DNA of 64,000 nucleotides from Staphylococcus xylosus NJ (GTDB taxonomy: Bacteria; Bacillota; Bacilli; Staphylococcales; Staphylococcaceae), in the NCBI RefSeq assembly GCF_000338275.1, contig NZ_ANMR01000035.1, forward strand, positions 62,001-126,000. The letters are read 5' to 3'. Positions 1-8,928 of this stretch are shown here, in pieces. Below the pieces are notes generated by a model that was not told where the DNA came from, made no database searches, and saw nothing but the letters and a program-made list of their open reading frames with translations. The position numbers and the translations under genes are program-made. Position 1 is the stretch's first letter, and each line of letters opens with the position of its first letter.

Positions 1-432
1 AGACAATCTACGCTTCATACCCCCTGAAAATGTATTCACAATTTGATGTAATTCATTATCTAAATTAACTAGCTTCATATTCTTATCAATCGCTTGTTGT
101 AGCTTATCACCGTCTAAACCCATCAAATTACCGAAGAACACTAAATTTTCTCGAGCAGTTAACGATTCATATAGCGCATCACTTTGCCCCATATAACCAA
201 TTTCATTAAGGATTTTACGGTTGGGTATACTTGTATCGAATATTTGAGCATGACCTTCATCCAATTTCTCCATACCCATAAGGCACTTAATCGTTGTCGT
301 TTTCCCCGAGCCACTTGGACCAATTAACCCTAAAATCTTTCCAAATGGTAATTCAATATCAATATGATCTAAAACTTTCTTTTTGCCATAATGTTTTGTC
401 GCACTTGTTAGTTTAGCTGCAACTTCAGACAT
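1..432 (-). CDS. ABC transporter ATP-binding protein (partial, N-terminal 144 residues)
   Basis: ATPase subunit of an ABC transporter, cut by the left window edge. The visible part has the Walker A motif GPSGSGKT at about residues 38-45, a Q-loop region (YMGQSDALYE) and the start of the ABC signature (FSGGMKRRLS) at the very edge, so Walker B and the H-loop lie outside. It would energise a membrane permease that should follow to the left. The gene is divergent from a TetR regulator 139 bp away, an arrangement typical of regulator-controlled exporters; export is inferred and the substrate unknown. The ATG at 432 is preceded by a GGGGG-containing ribosome binding site. Confidence 0.9.
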   Translation of the reverse strand, partial: MSEVAAKLTSATKHYGKKKVLDHIDIELPFGKILGLIGPSGSGKTTTIKCLMGMEKLDEGHAQIFDTSIPNRKILNEIGYMGQSDALYESLTARENLVFFGNLMGLDGDKLQQAIDKNMKLVNLDNELHQIVNTFSGGMKRRLS

Positions 433-443
433 GTTTAGCCCCC

Positions 444-554
444 TTATTAGACACAGCGTCAATTATCATTCATAATGCGATTATATACCTATATAATATA
501 AAAACAATAAAAAGGTTATCGTTACTGAACACATTTAAAAATTATGTCTAATAA
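444..554. promoter_or_regulatory. Divergent control region with a 10-bp inverted repeat
   Basis: TTATTAGACA (444-453) sits just upstream of the ABC gene start, and its exact complement TGTCTAATAA (545-554) sits just upstream of the TetR gene start, so each gene has one copy at the same relative place. AT-rich promoter-like sequence lies between them. A TetR-type repressor acting on both genes through these copies is a reasonable inference, but each copy alone is not a long palindrome. Confidence 0.35.
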
Positions 555-571
555 TATTAGGAGTGAAGAGA

Positions 572-1138
572 ATGACTGAAGAATTATTTACAGATGCTCG
601 CATATTGAAGACGAAGAAAAATACCCGAAAAGCTTTAATAACGCTCTTAAAAACTAAAAGATTTGATGATATCTCGGTAAAAGATATATGTAATGAAGCT
701 AATGTAAGTAGAGGAACTTTTTATTTACATTACAAAGATAAATATGATTTAGTACATCAATATCAGAAAGAAATTATAAAAAGTGGCAGTAAGAAAGTTC
801 ATAAATTTTTAAACTCAGACCGTCATTTATTTTTTTATCACATGCTTAATTTTTGGAATAATGAAGCCGAACTTTTATTATTGCTCATCTCTAAAAATGG
901 TTCTACTGAAATTCAAAACCAAGTAAAATCAATGTTACAAATAAATGCAGAAAAAAATATTCTCCCTTCAGTAAAAACGATTAATTTAAGTGAAAGAGAA
1001 CAACATTATTTTGTAATTTTTTTGAGCAATGCGATTTTTGGTATCATTCAAGAGTGGGTAGATAACGGAAAACCAGAAACTACAGAGGAATTATCAACTA
1101 TTATTAATAAGATTACCCCCGATTCGTTGTTGGGCTGA
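572..1138 (+). CDS. TetR/AcrR family transcriptional regulator
   Basis: A 188-residue one-component regulator. The N-terminal helix-turn-helix spans roughly residues 20-60, including ISVKDICNEANVSRGTFYLH, whose GTFYLHYKDK segment is the typical TetR recognition helix and what follows it. The rest is an all-helical ligand-binding domain of the Firmicute TetR_C type. I chose the ATG at 572 because AGGAG (559-563) lies 8 bases before it; an in-frame GTG at 563 overlaps that ribosome binding site. It is divergent from the ABC ATPase gene and probably represses it. The inducer is unknown. Confidence 0.88.
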   Translation: MTEELFTDARILKTKKNTRKALITLLKTKRFDDISVKDICNEANVSRGTFYLHYKDKYDLVHQYQKEIIKSGSKKVHKFLNSDRHLFFYHMLNFWNNEAELLLLLISKNGSTEIQNQVKSMLQINAEKNILPSVKTINLSEREQHYFVIFLSNAIFGIIQEWVDNGKPETTEELSTIINKITPDSLLG

Positions 1139-1618
1139 AAGTTTTCGCCCTCCTTCCTTATTGCTATGTAGACCTTTATTTAATAAAATCATCCTATCCA
1201 ATCACGCATATTTCATACTAATCATATGTTCACTAACAACAATGTTAAAAATTCTCCCACCACTTTTCACAAAAGCAAAAAGAGGTAATGGAATCGATTT
1301 TTTAAAATATGATTTCATTGCCCTCTCCTTTTTTATTTTTCACTTCATTAACCTTATTCACAATAAACTCAGCTGCATAACTTATCATCATGCCACAATT
1401 CCTATAAAAGCGCTACACAATATTAAAAAAATTACAAAGAATTAAAATTTGTATACTATACTTACAATTCCTATAAAAAAACTATCATTACACTCAGGCA
1501 TAAAAAACGTTTAGTTAGGCATTTTTACACAATTAATTAAGAAAACAAGTTATATTGTATTTAACAAATTAAAGCAAATGTTTTAATTTTAAATTTCTAA
1601 AATAAAGGAGTGTTTCAC
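1139..1618. other. 480-bp intergenic region with possible AgrA-type boxes before the PSM gene
   Basis: I find no convincing gene here; a 94-codon frame at 1161-1445 has no ribosome binding site and a composition like non-coding DNA. At 1512-1519 (TAGTTAGG) and 1534-1541 (TAATTAAG) there are two related elements spaced 22 bp start to start, resembling the direct repeats AgrA binds upstream of psm and agr promoters. The first is degenerate and no clean -10/-35 pair follows at the expected spacing, so this is tentative. Confidence 0.3.
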
Positions 1619-1750
1619 ATGGCAGGAATCGTAGAAGCAATTGGTAACGCAGTAAATGCAGGTTTAGCTCATGACTGGGCTACAATGGGCGTAAGCATCG
1701 CAGAGGTTTTAGGTAAAGGTGTAGACTTCATTTTAGGTTTCTTTAAATAA
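1619..1750 (+). CDS. Beta-class phenol-soluble modulin (43 residues)
   Basis: A small secreted amphipathic peptide of the staphylococcal PSM-beta / haemolysin-H1C type. It begins [15 protein letters not shown] and ends [12 protein letters not shown], with the family's central tryptophan-bearing segment (HDWATMG) and alternating hydrophobic and polar residues that form amphipathic helices. It has no signal peptide, as usual for PSMs, which leave the cell through the Pmt ABC exporter. Family length is about 43-45 residues. AAAGGAG (1604-1610) gives a strong ribosome binding site, and a strong hairpin follows. PSM-betas often occur in tandem copies; here there is one. Known roles are surfactant activity and biofilm structuring. 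Agr control is likely by family. Confidence 0.88.
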   Translation: MAGIVEAIGNAVNAGLAHDWATMGVSIAEVLGKGVDFILGFFK

Positions 1751-1761
1751 ACATATGCATT

Positions 1762-1820
1762 AAAAAAGGCCTTTTCTAGAAACCCTTCTTAATTGAGGAG
1801 TTTCATAGAAAAGGCCTTTT
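1762..1820. terminator. Bidirectional terminator
   Basis: Long inverted repeat with arms around AAAAGGCCTTTTCT (from 1764) and AGAAAAGGCCTTTT (1807-1820), with A-rich and T-rich flanks on both sides. It separates the PSM gene from the convergent arabinose operon. Confidence 0.85.
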
Positions 1821-1837
1821 ATTATTTACTTAAATTA

Positions 1838-3241
1838 CTATATTTTTTCCACCTGCGCATTAACCTTATTCGAATTATGTGACTCTCCAATTGCTTCAAT
1901 CTCTTCAAGCGTACGACCTCTTGATTCCGGAACAAATTTTTTCACAAATAATACACCGAGTATACAGATAACACCAAAGATGGCAAAAACAATTTGCTGT
2001 GAAAAATAAGCTGTCATAATTGGGAATAAAAGCCCAACTAAGAAAGAACCAATCCAATTCAATGATGATGCACTACCCGAAGCAAAACCTCTAATTGCTA
2101 AGGGGAATATTTCACCAACAATAACCCATGTAAGTGGCGCCCATGTAAAGGAATAGAAGGCCACATAAATACTTAAAAAGATTACTATCAATATCGGATT
2201 CGCATTGGGTAAAAATATATGAATAATAGCAGGCAATATAAACGATAATCCCATTACCGTGCCACCTAGCATAAGTAATGTTCTTCTGTTAAATTTATCT
2301 GCTATCCAAATAAAGAGTAATGATCCTAATACAAGTATGACACCTTGAATAATAGGCCACATGAGAGCATCACTCGCAGAATTTCCAGTTGCTTGTTCTA
2401 CAATTAAGGGGATATAATAAAATATTGCATTCGCCCCTTGAAACTGTTGAAATGCTGCTACACCTAATCCTGCAACTACTAAATATTTATATTTACCATT
2501 AAATAATGTGGCTAATGACTGATTATTTTTCACATTATTCTCTTTTTGAATCGTTTTTTTAATTTCTTCAAATTCTTCATCGACTTTATGATTATTTCTA
2601 AGGTTACTTAATACAAGTTTAGCTTCTTCAAATCTACTATTTTTAATTAAGAACCTTGGAGATTCTGGAAGTTTTAAGACACCTAAGAACAAAATAAGTG
2701 CCGGAATAGCCGCAATGCTCAACATCAATCTCCAACCAATTTCTATAGGTAGCTCTCTTAAATAATAATCAACAATATACGATAATAACATTCCTGATAC
2801 TATCATAGTCTGGTTCATTCCAGATAATTGACCACGATATTTCGCTGGAGCCATTTCAGACATATAAGCAGGTACTAACGCTGACGCTGCACCCACTGCC
2901 AAACCAAGTATAACTCTAGATAAAATCAAAAAGTAATTACCATCATGTGGTGCAATCCCAGACAATATTGAACCAATAACAAAAATAATTGCTGAAATCA
3001 ATATCATTTTTCTTCTACCTAGTTTATCCGATAGTTTACCAGCTAAAATACCTCCAAATATTGCGCCTAGCATAACTGAAGATGTAATTAAACCTATAAT
3101 AAATCCACTTTCGATACCCCAATCTTCTCTTAAAAATGGTAGAGCTCCAGTCATAACCCCTATATCATAACCGAATAATATACCACCAAATGCCCCAAAG
3201 AAATAGATAAAACGATTTGAAACCTTACTGTTAACTTTCAT
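1838..3241 (-). CDS. araE: MFS sugar-proton symporter, probably arabinose uptake
   Basis: A 12-segment major facilitator of the sugar porter family, 467 residues from the chosen start. Visible family signatures are GRRKMI in the first cytoplasmic loop, the PESPRFL motif after helix 6, FQQFQGANAIFYY in helix 7, and PESRGRTLEEIE near the C-terminus. It lies 70 bp downstream of araA on the same strand, so L-arabinose is the obvious substrate, though xylose or galactose carriers look similar. An in-frame ATG lies 36 bases upstream, but the ATG at 3241 has the better spaced GAGGG ribosome binding site. It is probably read from the araB promoter. Confidence 0.85.
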   Translation of the reverse strand: MKVNSKVSNRFIYFFGAFGGILFGYDIGVMTGALPFLREDWGIESGFIIGLITSSVMLGAIFGGILAGKLSDKLGRRKMILISAIIFVIGSILSGIAPHDGNYFLILSRVILGLAVGAASALVPAYMSEMAPAKYRGQLSGMNQTMIVSGMLLSYIVDYYLRELPIEIGWRLMLSIAAIPALILFLGVLKLPESPRFLIKNSRFEEAKLVLSNLRNNHKVDEEFEEIKKTIQKENNVKNNQSLATLFNGKYKYLVVAGLGVAAFQQFQGANAIFYYIPLIVEQATGNSASDALMWPIIQGVILVLGSLLFIWIADKFNRRTLLMLGGTVMGLSFILPAIIHIFLPNANPILIVIFLSIYVAFYSFTWAPLTWVIVGEIFPLAIRGFASGSASSLNWIGSFLVGLLFPIMTAYFSQQIVFAIFGVICILGVLFVKKFVPESRGRTLEEIEAIGESHNSNKVNAQVEKI

Positions 3242-3311
3242 CCCATTCACCCTCTTTTTAATGAAAAACTTAATCACATATGCATCAATTCACGACAAAC
3301 ATTTTTGATAT

Positions 3312-4733
3312 TTAATTAATTAGCGTGTATTCGGCATCAAACATTTTCAACAATATTTCTATTTGTGACCGCGTTAATTTTAGGGAAAGTACCGTGTGAT
3401 GTCCTCCACCTTCTTCTATCCAACTTTTCACGCCTTTTTCTAATGATGGTTTCACTTCCCAAAGTACTCTAGCTACCGGCAAATGAGGTGCAGGTTCATC
3501 GAGTTTTTTAGCTTCTATTTCATTAACAATAAATTTATAATGTGTTCCTAAATCAAGCATAGTTACGACAACGCCCTCACCTGATTTACCATCGAACACT
3601 AATCTTGCTGGGTCATTCTTATCACCTATACCTAGTGGATTCACAACAAGCTTCGGTTTCGTTTCGGCAAGTGTTGGATCGACCTCTAACATATGTGACC
3701 CTAGAATATGTGAATGACTACTTCTTAAATCATACGTATAATCTTCCATAAATCCTGTTGATTCATTTTCTGCAGCAATTTTCAATAAACGGTCTAACGC
3801 TGCCGTCTTCCAGTCTCCTTCGCCAGCAAATCCATACCCTTGTACATTTAACCTTTGTACTGCTAAACCTGGTAACTGTTGCATACCATGTAAATCTTCA
3901 AAGTTTGAAGTGAAAGCAGTATACCCACCTTCATCTAAGAATTTCTTAATCGCTATTTCGTACTTAATTTGTACTTTTACAGAACTGTTAAATGCCGCTT
4001 CGCTATAATTTCTATAGTCAAATTCGTATAAATTTTCGTATGTTTTGAATAATTCATCTACATCTTCATCAGAAACTTGATTAATGTATTCTACTAAATC
4101 GCCGATACCATAATAATCAACAGTCCAACCATATTGAATTTGTGCTTCTATCTTATCTCCTTCTGTTACTGCCACATTGCGCATATTGTCCCCAAATCTA
4201 GCAACTTTTAAATTAAAACTTTCACTATAAGCATTAGCTATAAGCATCCAATCTCTTAATTGCTGTTGCACATTTGTGTCTTTCCAATGACCAAATATAA
4301 CTTCATTATTTTTATTCAAGCGACGGTTAATATAACCATATTCTCTATCCCCATGTGCCGATTGATGTAGGTTCATATAATCCATATCAATGTTTTCCCA
4401 GGAAATATCTTCGTTGTATTGTGTCGCTAAATGTAATAGTGGTTTTTGTAATAATTTAGTACCTCTTATCCACATTTTTGCTGGTGAAAATGTGTGCATC
4501 CAAGTAATAACACCTAAAATATCATCATGATAATTGGCTTCTTTCATAATTTCAGTTATCACATCTGCTGAGACCGCCAATTTAGGCTGTAATTCAATTT
4601 CAAAAGGTAATCGACCACTTTCATTCAACCCTTCAACAATGTTTTTGGCGTTTTGCTTAACTTGATCTAAAGCCTGTTCACCATAAAGTGCTTGTGAACC
4701 AACTACAAACCAGAACTTCTTAATATTTGTCAT
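3312..4733 (-). CDS. araA: L-arabinose isomerase
   Basis: Converts L-arabinose to L-ribulose in the cytoplasm, using Mn2+. The 473-residue protein starts with the family pattern KFWFVVGSQALYGEQAL and keeps the conserved WMHTFSPAKMWIRG and GEGDWKTAALDRL blocks as well as the C-terminal EGGGHHTVLS segment. Its length is slightly below the ~496 residues of Bacillus AraA, as in other staphylococcal and lactobacillal versions. It follows araD by 12 bp with a good GGGGG ribosome binding site, so the order araB-araD-araA-araE indicates one transcript. Confidence 0.97.
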   Translation of the reverse strand: MTNIKKFWFVVGSQALYGEQALDQVKQNAKNIVEGLNESGRLPFEIELQPKLAVSADVITEIMKEANYHDDILGVITWMHTFSPAKMWIRGTKLLQKPLLHLATQYNEDISWENIDMDYMNLHQSAHGDREYGYINRRLNKNNEVIFGHWKDTNVQQQLRDWMLIANAYSESFNLKVARFGDNMRNVAVTEGDKIEAQIQYGWTVDYYGIGDLVEYINQVSDEDVDELFKTYENLYEFDYRNYSEAAFNSSVKVQIKYEIAIKKFLDEGGYTAFTSNFEDLHGMQQLPGLAVQRLNVQGYGFAGEGDWKTAALDRLLKIAAENESTGFMEDYTYDLRSSHSHILGSHMLEVDPTLAETKPKLVVNPLGIGDKNDPARLVFDGKSGEGVVVTMLDLGTHYKFIVNEIEAKKLDEPAPHLPVARVLWEVKPSLEKGVKSWIEEGGGHHTVLSLKLTRSQIEILLKMFDAEYTLIN

Positions 4734-4745
4734 TTTGCTTCCCCC

Positions 4746-5441
4746 TTATTTTTGACCATAGTAGGCATTCTTTCCGTGTTTTCTTTCAAAATGCTTATCA
4801 AGTATTGCTTTAGGCAATGTTTCAGCAAATGGATTTAACTGGCGCGTAAATATATTCATTTTGCATATTTCTTCTAAAACAACTGCATTCATGACGGCCT
4901 CGTCGGAGTTTTCTCCCCATATAAACGGCGCATGTCCATGTAGTAAAACAGCAGGCACTTCTTGTGGATTTATCCCCATTTCATCAAATGTTTCAACTAT
5001 GACATTGCCTGTTTCATACTCATAATCCTTGTTTATTTCTTCTGTTGTTAAAAATCTTGCGCATGGAATATCACCATAAAATGTATCTGCATGTGTGGTA
5101 CCCATTGCAGGAACAGGCAACCCAGATTGAGCCCAAGTGGTTGCCCATGGTGAATGTGTATGGACCACACTACCAATATCGCCAAATTTTTTATACAGTA
5201 CTGCATGTGTTGGCATATCTGATGATGGTTTCAGATTCCCTTCAACAACTTCACAATCTAAATTACAAACAACCATATCCTCAGGCTTCATTTCATCATA
5301 ATTAACACCACTTGGTTTAATAACAAATAACTGTGATTTTGAATCAAACGCACTGACATTACCCCAGGTATACTTAATTAGTCCTCGGTCAGGTAATTCT
5401 AAATTCGCTTGATATACTTCAGCTTTTAACGCTTCGAGCAT
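4746..5441 (-). CDS. araD: L-ribulose-5-phosphate 4-epimerase
   Basis: Class II aldolase-fold enzyme of 231 residues that converts L-ribulose 5-phosphate to D-xylulose 5-phosphate, joining arabinose breakdown to the pentose phosphate pathway. Zinc-ligand histidines are seen in the VHTHSPWATTWAQ motif and in the later HGHAPFIWG motif; the substrate-binding segments GNVSAFD and KPSGVNY are present. The start overlaps the end of araB by 23 bp and is preceded by TAGGAGG, a sign of translational coupling. Confidence 0.96.
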   Translation of the reverse strand: MLEALKAEVYQANLELPDRGLIKYTWGNVSAFDSKSQLFVIKPSGVNYDEMKPEDMVVCNLDCEVVEGNLKPSSDMPTHAVLYKKFGDIGSVVHTHSPWATTWAQSGLPVPAMGTTHADTFYGDIPCARFLTTEEINKDYEYETGNVIVETFDEMGINPQEVPAVLLHGHAPFIWGENSDEAVMNAVVLEEICKMNIFTRQLNPFAETLPKAILDKHFERKHGKNAYYGQK

Positions 5442-7041
5442 TCGTATCGCCTCCTAAATATTTAGCTACGGATTGTTCAATCGTTAATCCTTTTTTCATT
5501 TTTTCAACATAATTATTAAAGTTAATAACTTCTTGTTCTACTGGTTGTAATGTTCTTTCTTTCGTATTTATAAATACTGATTCGTTAAGGAATACATCTA
5601 GCGGCACTTCAGAATCTAATGTGACATAATACGCTAAAACACTAATTCCCCAAGCACCTCCTTCACTTGCGGTTTCCATAACCGTTATAGGCTGTTCAAG
5701 TGCAGAAGCTAGTACTTGTTGAGCGATTTCTTTCGTTTTAAATATTCCTCCATGAGCAATCAACTTATCTATGTTGATAGATTCATTTTCCTTTAGTAAA
5801 TCCATGCCAATTTTCAAAGTACTAAAAGCACTAAATAAATGCATTTTCATAAAATTTGCTAAATTGAACTGATAATTTTGCTCTCGTATAAATAACGGAT
5901 AGCCTGTTTCTACATCTGTGATATTCTCCCCAGAAACATAATTATATGATAGTAAACCGCCTATATTATTATCACTACTTAATGAACATTCGAGAATATG
6001 TCCGTACAACTCATCCGATGCAAAATCAACACCCATGACGCTTAGCACTTCACCAAATAAATTCATCCAATCATTAATGTCTGAAGTACAATTATTAGTA
6101 TGAATCATAGCCACTTCACTGCCATCAGGAGTTGTCACAACATCAATCTCTGGATACATATCTTTCAAAGCATTTGATAGTACGACCATGGCAAACGCAC
6201 TTGTACCAGCAGATATATTACCTGTATTCTGAGCAACTGTATTTGTTGCAACCATACCTGTGCCAGCGTCTCCTTCTGGTGGGCACATCAAAATGCCAGC
6301 TTCAAGATTACCGGAAGGGTCTAGTAACGTCGCTCCTTCTTCTGTAAGTAGCCCTCCACTTTCACCAGCTAATTTAATTTCAGGTAATATCTCTTCAAGT
6401 GACTTTTCAAAATACTTTGTTTTAAAGATATGATTTGCTTCCTGTAACAAATCTTTCCTATAACTTTTTGTATGAATGTCTATAGGAAACATACCTGAAG
6501 CATCACCTATACCTAACACCTTCTCTCCAGTTAAGTACCAATGTACATATCCAGCTAATGTAGTTAAATACGTTATTCGATTTATATGGGACTCTTTATC
6601 CAATATAGCTTGATACAAATGCGCAATACTCCAACGTTCAGGTATGTTAAATTGAAATGCTTCACTAAGTAACTTCGCTGCTTTAGCTGTACTCCCATTC
6701 CTCCAAGTCCTAAATGGCACGAGTAAGTCTTCGTTTTGATCAAATGCCAGATAGCCGTGCATCATACCACTAACCCCAATAGATCTTACTTTTTTTAAGG
6801 TTAAATCATACTTTTCTTTGATTTCTACCATCATTGCACTATAACTCTTCTGCAAACCCACCCAAATGTCATTAATAGAATATGTCCAATACCCATCGAT
6901 GAATTGGTTCTCCCACTCAAAATGACCAGAAGCAACAGTGTTTAAATTCTGATCTATAGCTACGGTTTTAATTCTTGTAGATCCTAGCTCAATACCTATT
7001 GAAATATCTTCACTCTTTAAATTCCTATTCAAGTTATACAT
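5419..7041 (-). CDS. araB: Ribulokinase
   Basis: FGGY-family sugar kinase that phosphorylates L-ribulose with ATP; 540 residues, close to the 560 of Bacillus AraB. The N-terminal phosphate-binding loop IGIELGSTRIKT, the GVSGMMHG segment, the GNISAGTSAFAM adenosine/phosphate region and the late HGGIFKTKEIAQQ motif are all visible. It is the first gene of the arabinose operon. AAAGGGG lies 9 bases before the ATG. A cre site and two AraR-like operators stand just upstream, so induction by arabinose and repression by glucose are expected. Confidence 0.95.
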   Translation of the reverse strand: MYNLNRNLKSEDISIGIELGSTRIKTVAIDQNLNTVASGHFEWENQFIDGYWTYSINDIWVGLQKSYSAMMVEIKEKYDLTLKKVRSIGVSGMMHGYLAFDQNEDLLVPFRTWRNGSTAKAAKLLSEAFQFNIPERWSIAHLYQAILDKESHINRITYLTTLAGYVHWYLTGEKVLGIGDASGMFPIDIHTKSYRKDLLQEANHIFKTKYFEKSLEEILPEIKLAGESGGLLTEEGATLLDPSGNLEAGILMCPPEGDAGTGMVATNTVAQNTGNISAGTSAFAMVVLSNALKDMYPEIDVVTTPDGSEVAMIHTNNCTSDINDWMNLFGEVLSVMGVDFASDELYGHILECSLSSDNNIGGLLSYNYVSGENITDVETGYPLFIREQNYQFNLANFMKMHLFSAFSTLKIGMDLLKENESINIDKLIAHGGIFKTKEIAQQVLASALEQPITVMETASEGGAWGISVLAYYVTLDSEVPLDVFLNESVFINTKERTLQPVEQEVINFNNYVEKMKKGLTIEQSVAKYLGGDTNARSVKS

Positions 7042-7056
7042 GTTTTAACGCCCCTT

Positions 7057-7133
7057 TGAAACCGTTTTCAAGTACACCTTATATTATTTGTCCGTACATG
7101 TCAATATATAATATATTATGTCCGTATATGTAA
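7057..7133 (-). promoter_or_regulatory. araB control region: cre site and two AraR-like operators
   Basis: Reading toward araB, TGAAAACGGTTTCA (7057-7070 on the complement) matches the CcpA cre consensus. Two further elements, ATTTGTCCGTACATGT (7086-7101) and a copy around TATGTCCGTATATG (7115-7133), resemble the Bacillus AraR operator ATTTGTACGTACAAAT. Their TCCGTA cores are exactly 30 bp apart, about three helical turns, which suits cooperative binding to one DNA face. Confidence 0.75.
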
Positions 7134-7146
7134 AGGGATAGAAAAA

Positions 7147-7178
7147 GACTCAAACCAACATATTCATTGGCTTGAGTC
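7147..7178 (-). terminator. araR terminator
   Basis: The stem GACTCAAGCCA / TGGTTTGAGTC read on the minus strand is followed by TTTTTC, directly after the araR stop. It separates araR from the araB promoter. Confidence 0.8.
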
Positions 7179-7183
7179 AGTAT

Positions 7184-8263
7184 TTATATTTTTTTTACTG
7201 AATTACGTTCTATAATATATGTATCTATGAGTTGTGAGGTTTGTTGTTTATCTGTATCTATTGCACTAATCATCCATTCAGCTGCTCTACTGCCTAGTAA
7301 TTCTTGTGGATGAGAAGTGGTAGTTAAATTCATCTCACTTAACTTACTCAATACTGAATTGTCTTGTCCTACAACCGATAAATCATTCGGTATTTGTATA
7401 TTTCTTTTTTTCAATTCCTGCATAACTTCATATGCAATAGCGTCGTTATAACAAACTAAGCCAGTAATGTTAATCTTTTTATTACAAATATGTTCTACAA
7501 TTTGTTCGATTACTTGTAGTTTACTTTCAGTATCAAATGTATAGATATGTTCACCTTTAAACAGAATATGATTATTTTCAAAGGCATTAAAATAACCTTT
7601 CATCCTTAGCTTACCTTGGTTATCATCGATTTTCGTAATCAACGCAATGTGCTCATGCCCATGATCAATCAAATATTTAGTCGCTAAATAACCAGACTTC
7701 ACATCATCAATTGCTGTATAAGGTAAACTCAATTCATCATATTTTGCATTTATCATTAAAATCGGAATATCGCGTTGTTTGAATAATGAATAATAAGATA
7801 GATTGGGATTATAAACATTACTTTTAGTAGGTTCTATAATTAATCCTGTCACACCTTGATTCAACATCATTTCTAAGCATTTACGTTCTTCTTCATGATT
7901 ATTATTAGTACTTGCTAGTATTAAGGAATAGCCATTTTTTCTCAACACATTTTCTATACCTCTAATGATGCTCGGAAAAATATAATCCGATAAATACGTC
8001 ACGATAACACCTATTTTTCTAGTTTCATTCGTTTGGCGTGCGTTCAAATAACTATAGCTCACATAAGAGCCTGAACCCTTTTTCTTTTTAATAAATCCCT
8101 CTTTAACAAGTACATCCATCGCCTGTCTTATTGTATAGCGACTCACATTATATCTATCCTGAAATTGTTTTTCTGTTGGTAGTAACATGCCGACTTGATA
8201 CGTTTTATTTATTATTTTTTCTTTTATTTCATCCGCTACAATTTGATATTTGGGCTTATTCAT
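7184..8263 (-). CDS. araR: Arabinose operon repressor AraR (GntR-LacI hybrid)
   Basis: A 359-residue regulator with a GntR-type winged helix in residues 1-70 (YQIVADEIKEKI, LPTEKQFQDRYNVSRYTIRQ, KKGSGSYV) joined to a LacI/periplasmic-binding-type sensor from about residue 80 (IGVIVTYLSDYIFPSI ... VVGQDNSVLSKLSEMNLTT). This fusion is the defining layout of Bacillus AraR, in which L-arabinose releases the protein from its operators. The gene sits upstream of araB on the same strand with its own terminator, so it is transcribed separately. The start at 8263 has TAGGAG 9 bases upstream. Confidence 0.93.
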   Translation of the reverse strand: MNKPKYQIVADEIKEKIINKTYQVGMLLPTEKQFQDRYNVSRYTIRQAMDVLVKEGFIKKKKGSGSYVSYSYLNARQTNETRKIGVIVTYLSDYIFPSIIRGIENVLRKNGYSLILASTNNNHEEERKCLEMMLNQGVTGLIIEPTKSNVYNPNLSYYSLFKQRDIPILMINAKYDELSLPYTAIDDVKSGYLATKYLIDHGHEHIALITKIDDNQGKLRMKGYFNAFENNHILFKGEHIYTFDTESKLQVIEQIVEHICNKKINITGLVCYNDAIAYEVMQELKKRNIQIPNDLSVVGQDNSVLSKLSEMNLTTTSHPQELLGSRAAEWMISAIDTDKQQTSQLIDTYIIERNSVKKI

Positions 8264-8301
8264 AATTGAAAATCTCCTAATCGCACCAATATTTAGTAAT
8301 A

Positions 8302-8321
8302 ACGTATATTATAGCATACGT
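8302..8321 (-). promoter_or_regulatory. araR promoter with overlapping palindrome
   Basis: On the minus strand an extended -10 (TATGCTATAAT; the TATAAT hexamer is 8308-8313) lies inside the palindrome-like ACGTATGCTATAATATACGT. The outer ACGTAT / ATACGT arms resemble AraR half-sites, so autoregulation is possible. No good -35 hexamer is seen. Confidence 0.4.
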
Positions 8322-8454
8322 CTAATTTATTCTCTGAATCATTCACTACAAAAAAATATAATTGTGCAATTTTCTATATAGATAGACTAAATAAACTTCA
8401 CATTTAGTGTTATTGTCACTCATATCACTACAAGCGCTCTTTATAACTACGTGA

Positions 8455-8928
8455 CTATGTGTATTTAGTCATAAGTTTTTTAGGTATATGACAATAATCA
8501 TTTGGAAATTTGGATAATCGGTCTTGATGTTCTCTAGCACTTTTAACGTAATTTGTTAAAGGTAACACTTCTGTTGCAATAAGGTGATGATTATCACATA
8601 AATCTATAAAAGATTGAGCTTCTTTCAAGTGTTTAGGGTTTTCACTATATAAACCAGTTCTATATTTCAAACCAATATCTTCCCCTTGCTTATTTACACT
8701 GTATGGATCAATAATTTCAAATAAATATCCCATCAACTTTGTTATTGTTACTTTTTCAGGGTCAAAGTCTGTCTTAACAACTTCCACATAACCGTCATAT
8801 TCGCCCTCTAAAATATTCGAAATACCGTTAGCTCTCCCCGCCTCAGTATTAACAACACCAGGAAGTGTTTTGACGAAGGCTTGCACGCCCCATAAACACC
8901 CACCTGCTAAATAAACTGTTTCCATCAT
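8455..8928 (-). CDS. msrA: Peptide-methionine (S)-S-oxide reductase
   Basis: Repairs oxidised methionine (S-sulfoxide) in proteins. The catalytic motif, usually GCFWG, is GGCLWG near the N-terminus, with its nucleophilic cysteine; the downstream DPYSVNKQGEDIGLKYRTG segment corresponds to the substrate-binding DPT..NRQG.D.G.QYRS motif of MsrA. Length is about 158 residues, at the short end for the family. Two later cysteines (LCDNHH and YCHIPKK) could act in resolving. The start is uncertain between adjacent ATGs at 8928 and 8925; AAAGGAG lies just upstream of both. It is monocistronic. Confidence 0.88.
   Translation of the reverse strand: MMETVYLAGGCLWGVQAFVKTLPGVVNTEAGRANGISNILEGEYDGYVEVVKTDFDPEKVTITKLMGYLFEIIDPYSVNKQGEDIGLKYRTGLYSENPKHLKEAQSFIDLCDNHHLIATEVLPLTNYVKSAREHQDRLSKFPNDYCHIPKKLMTKYT

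Noticed and set aside
1161..1445. 94-codon open frame after the TetR gene
   Set aside because: No ribosome binding site, composition of non-coding DNA, no recognisable domain.
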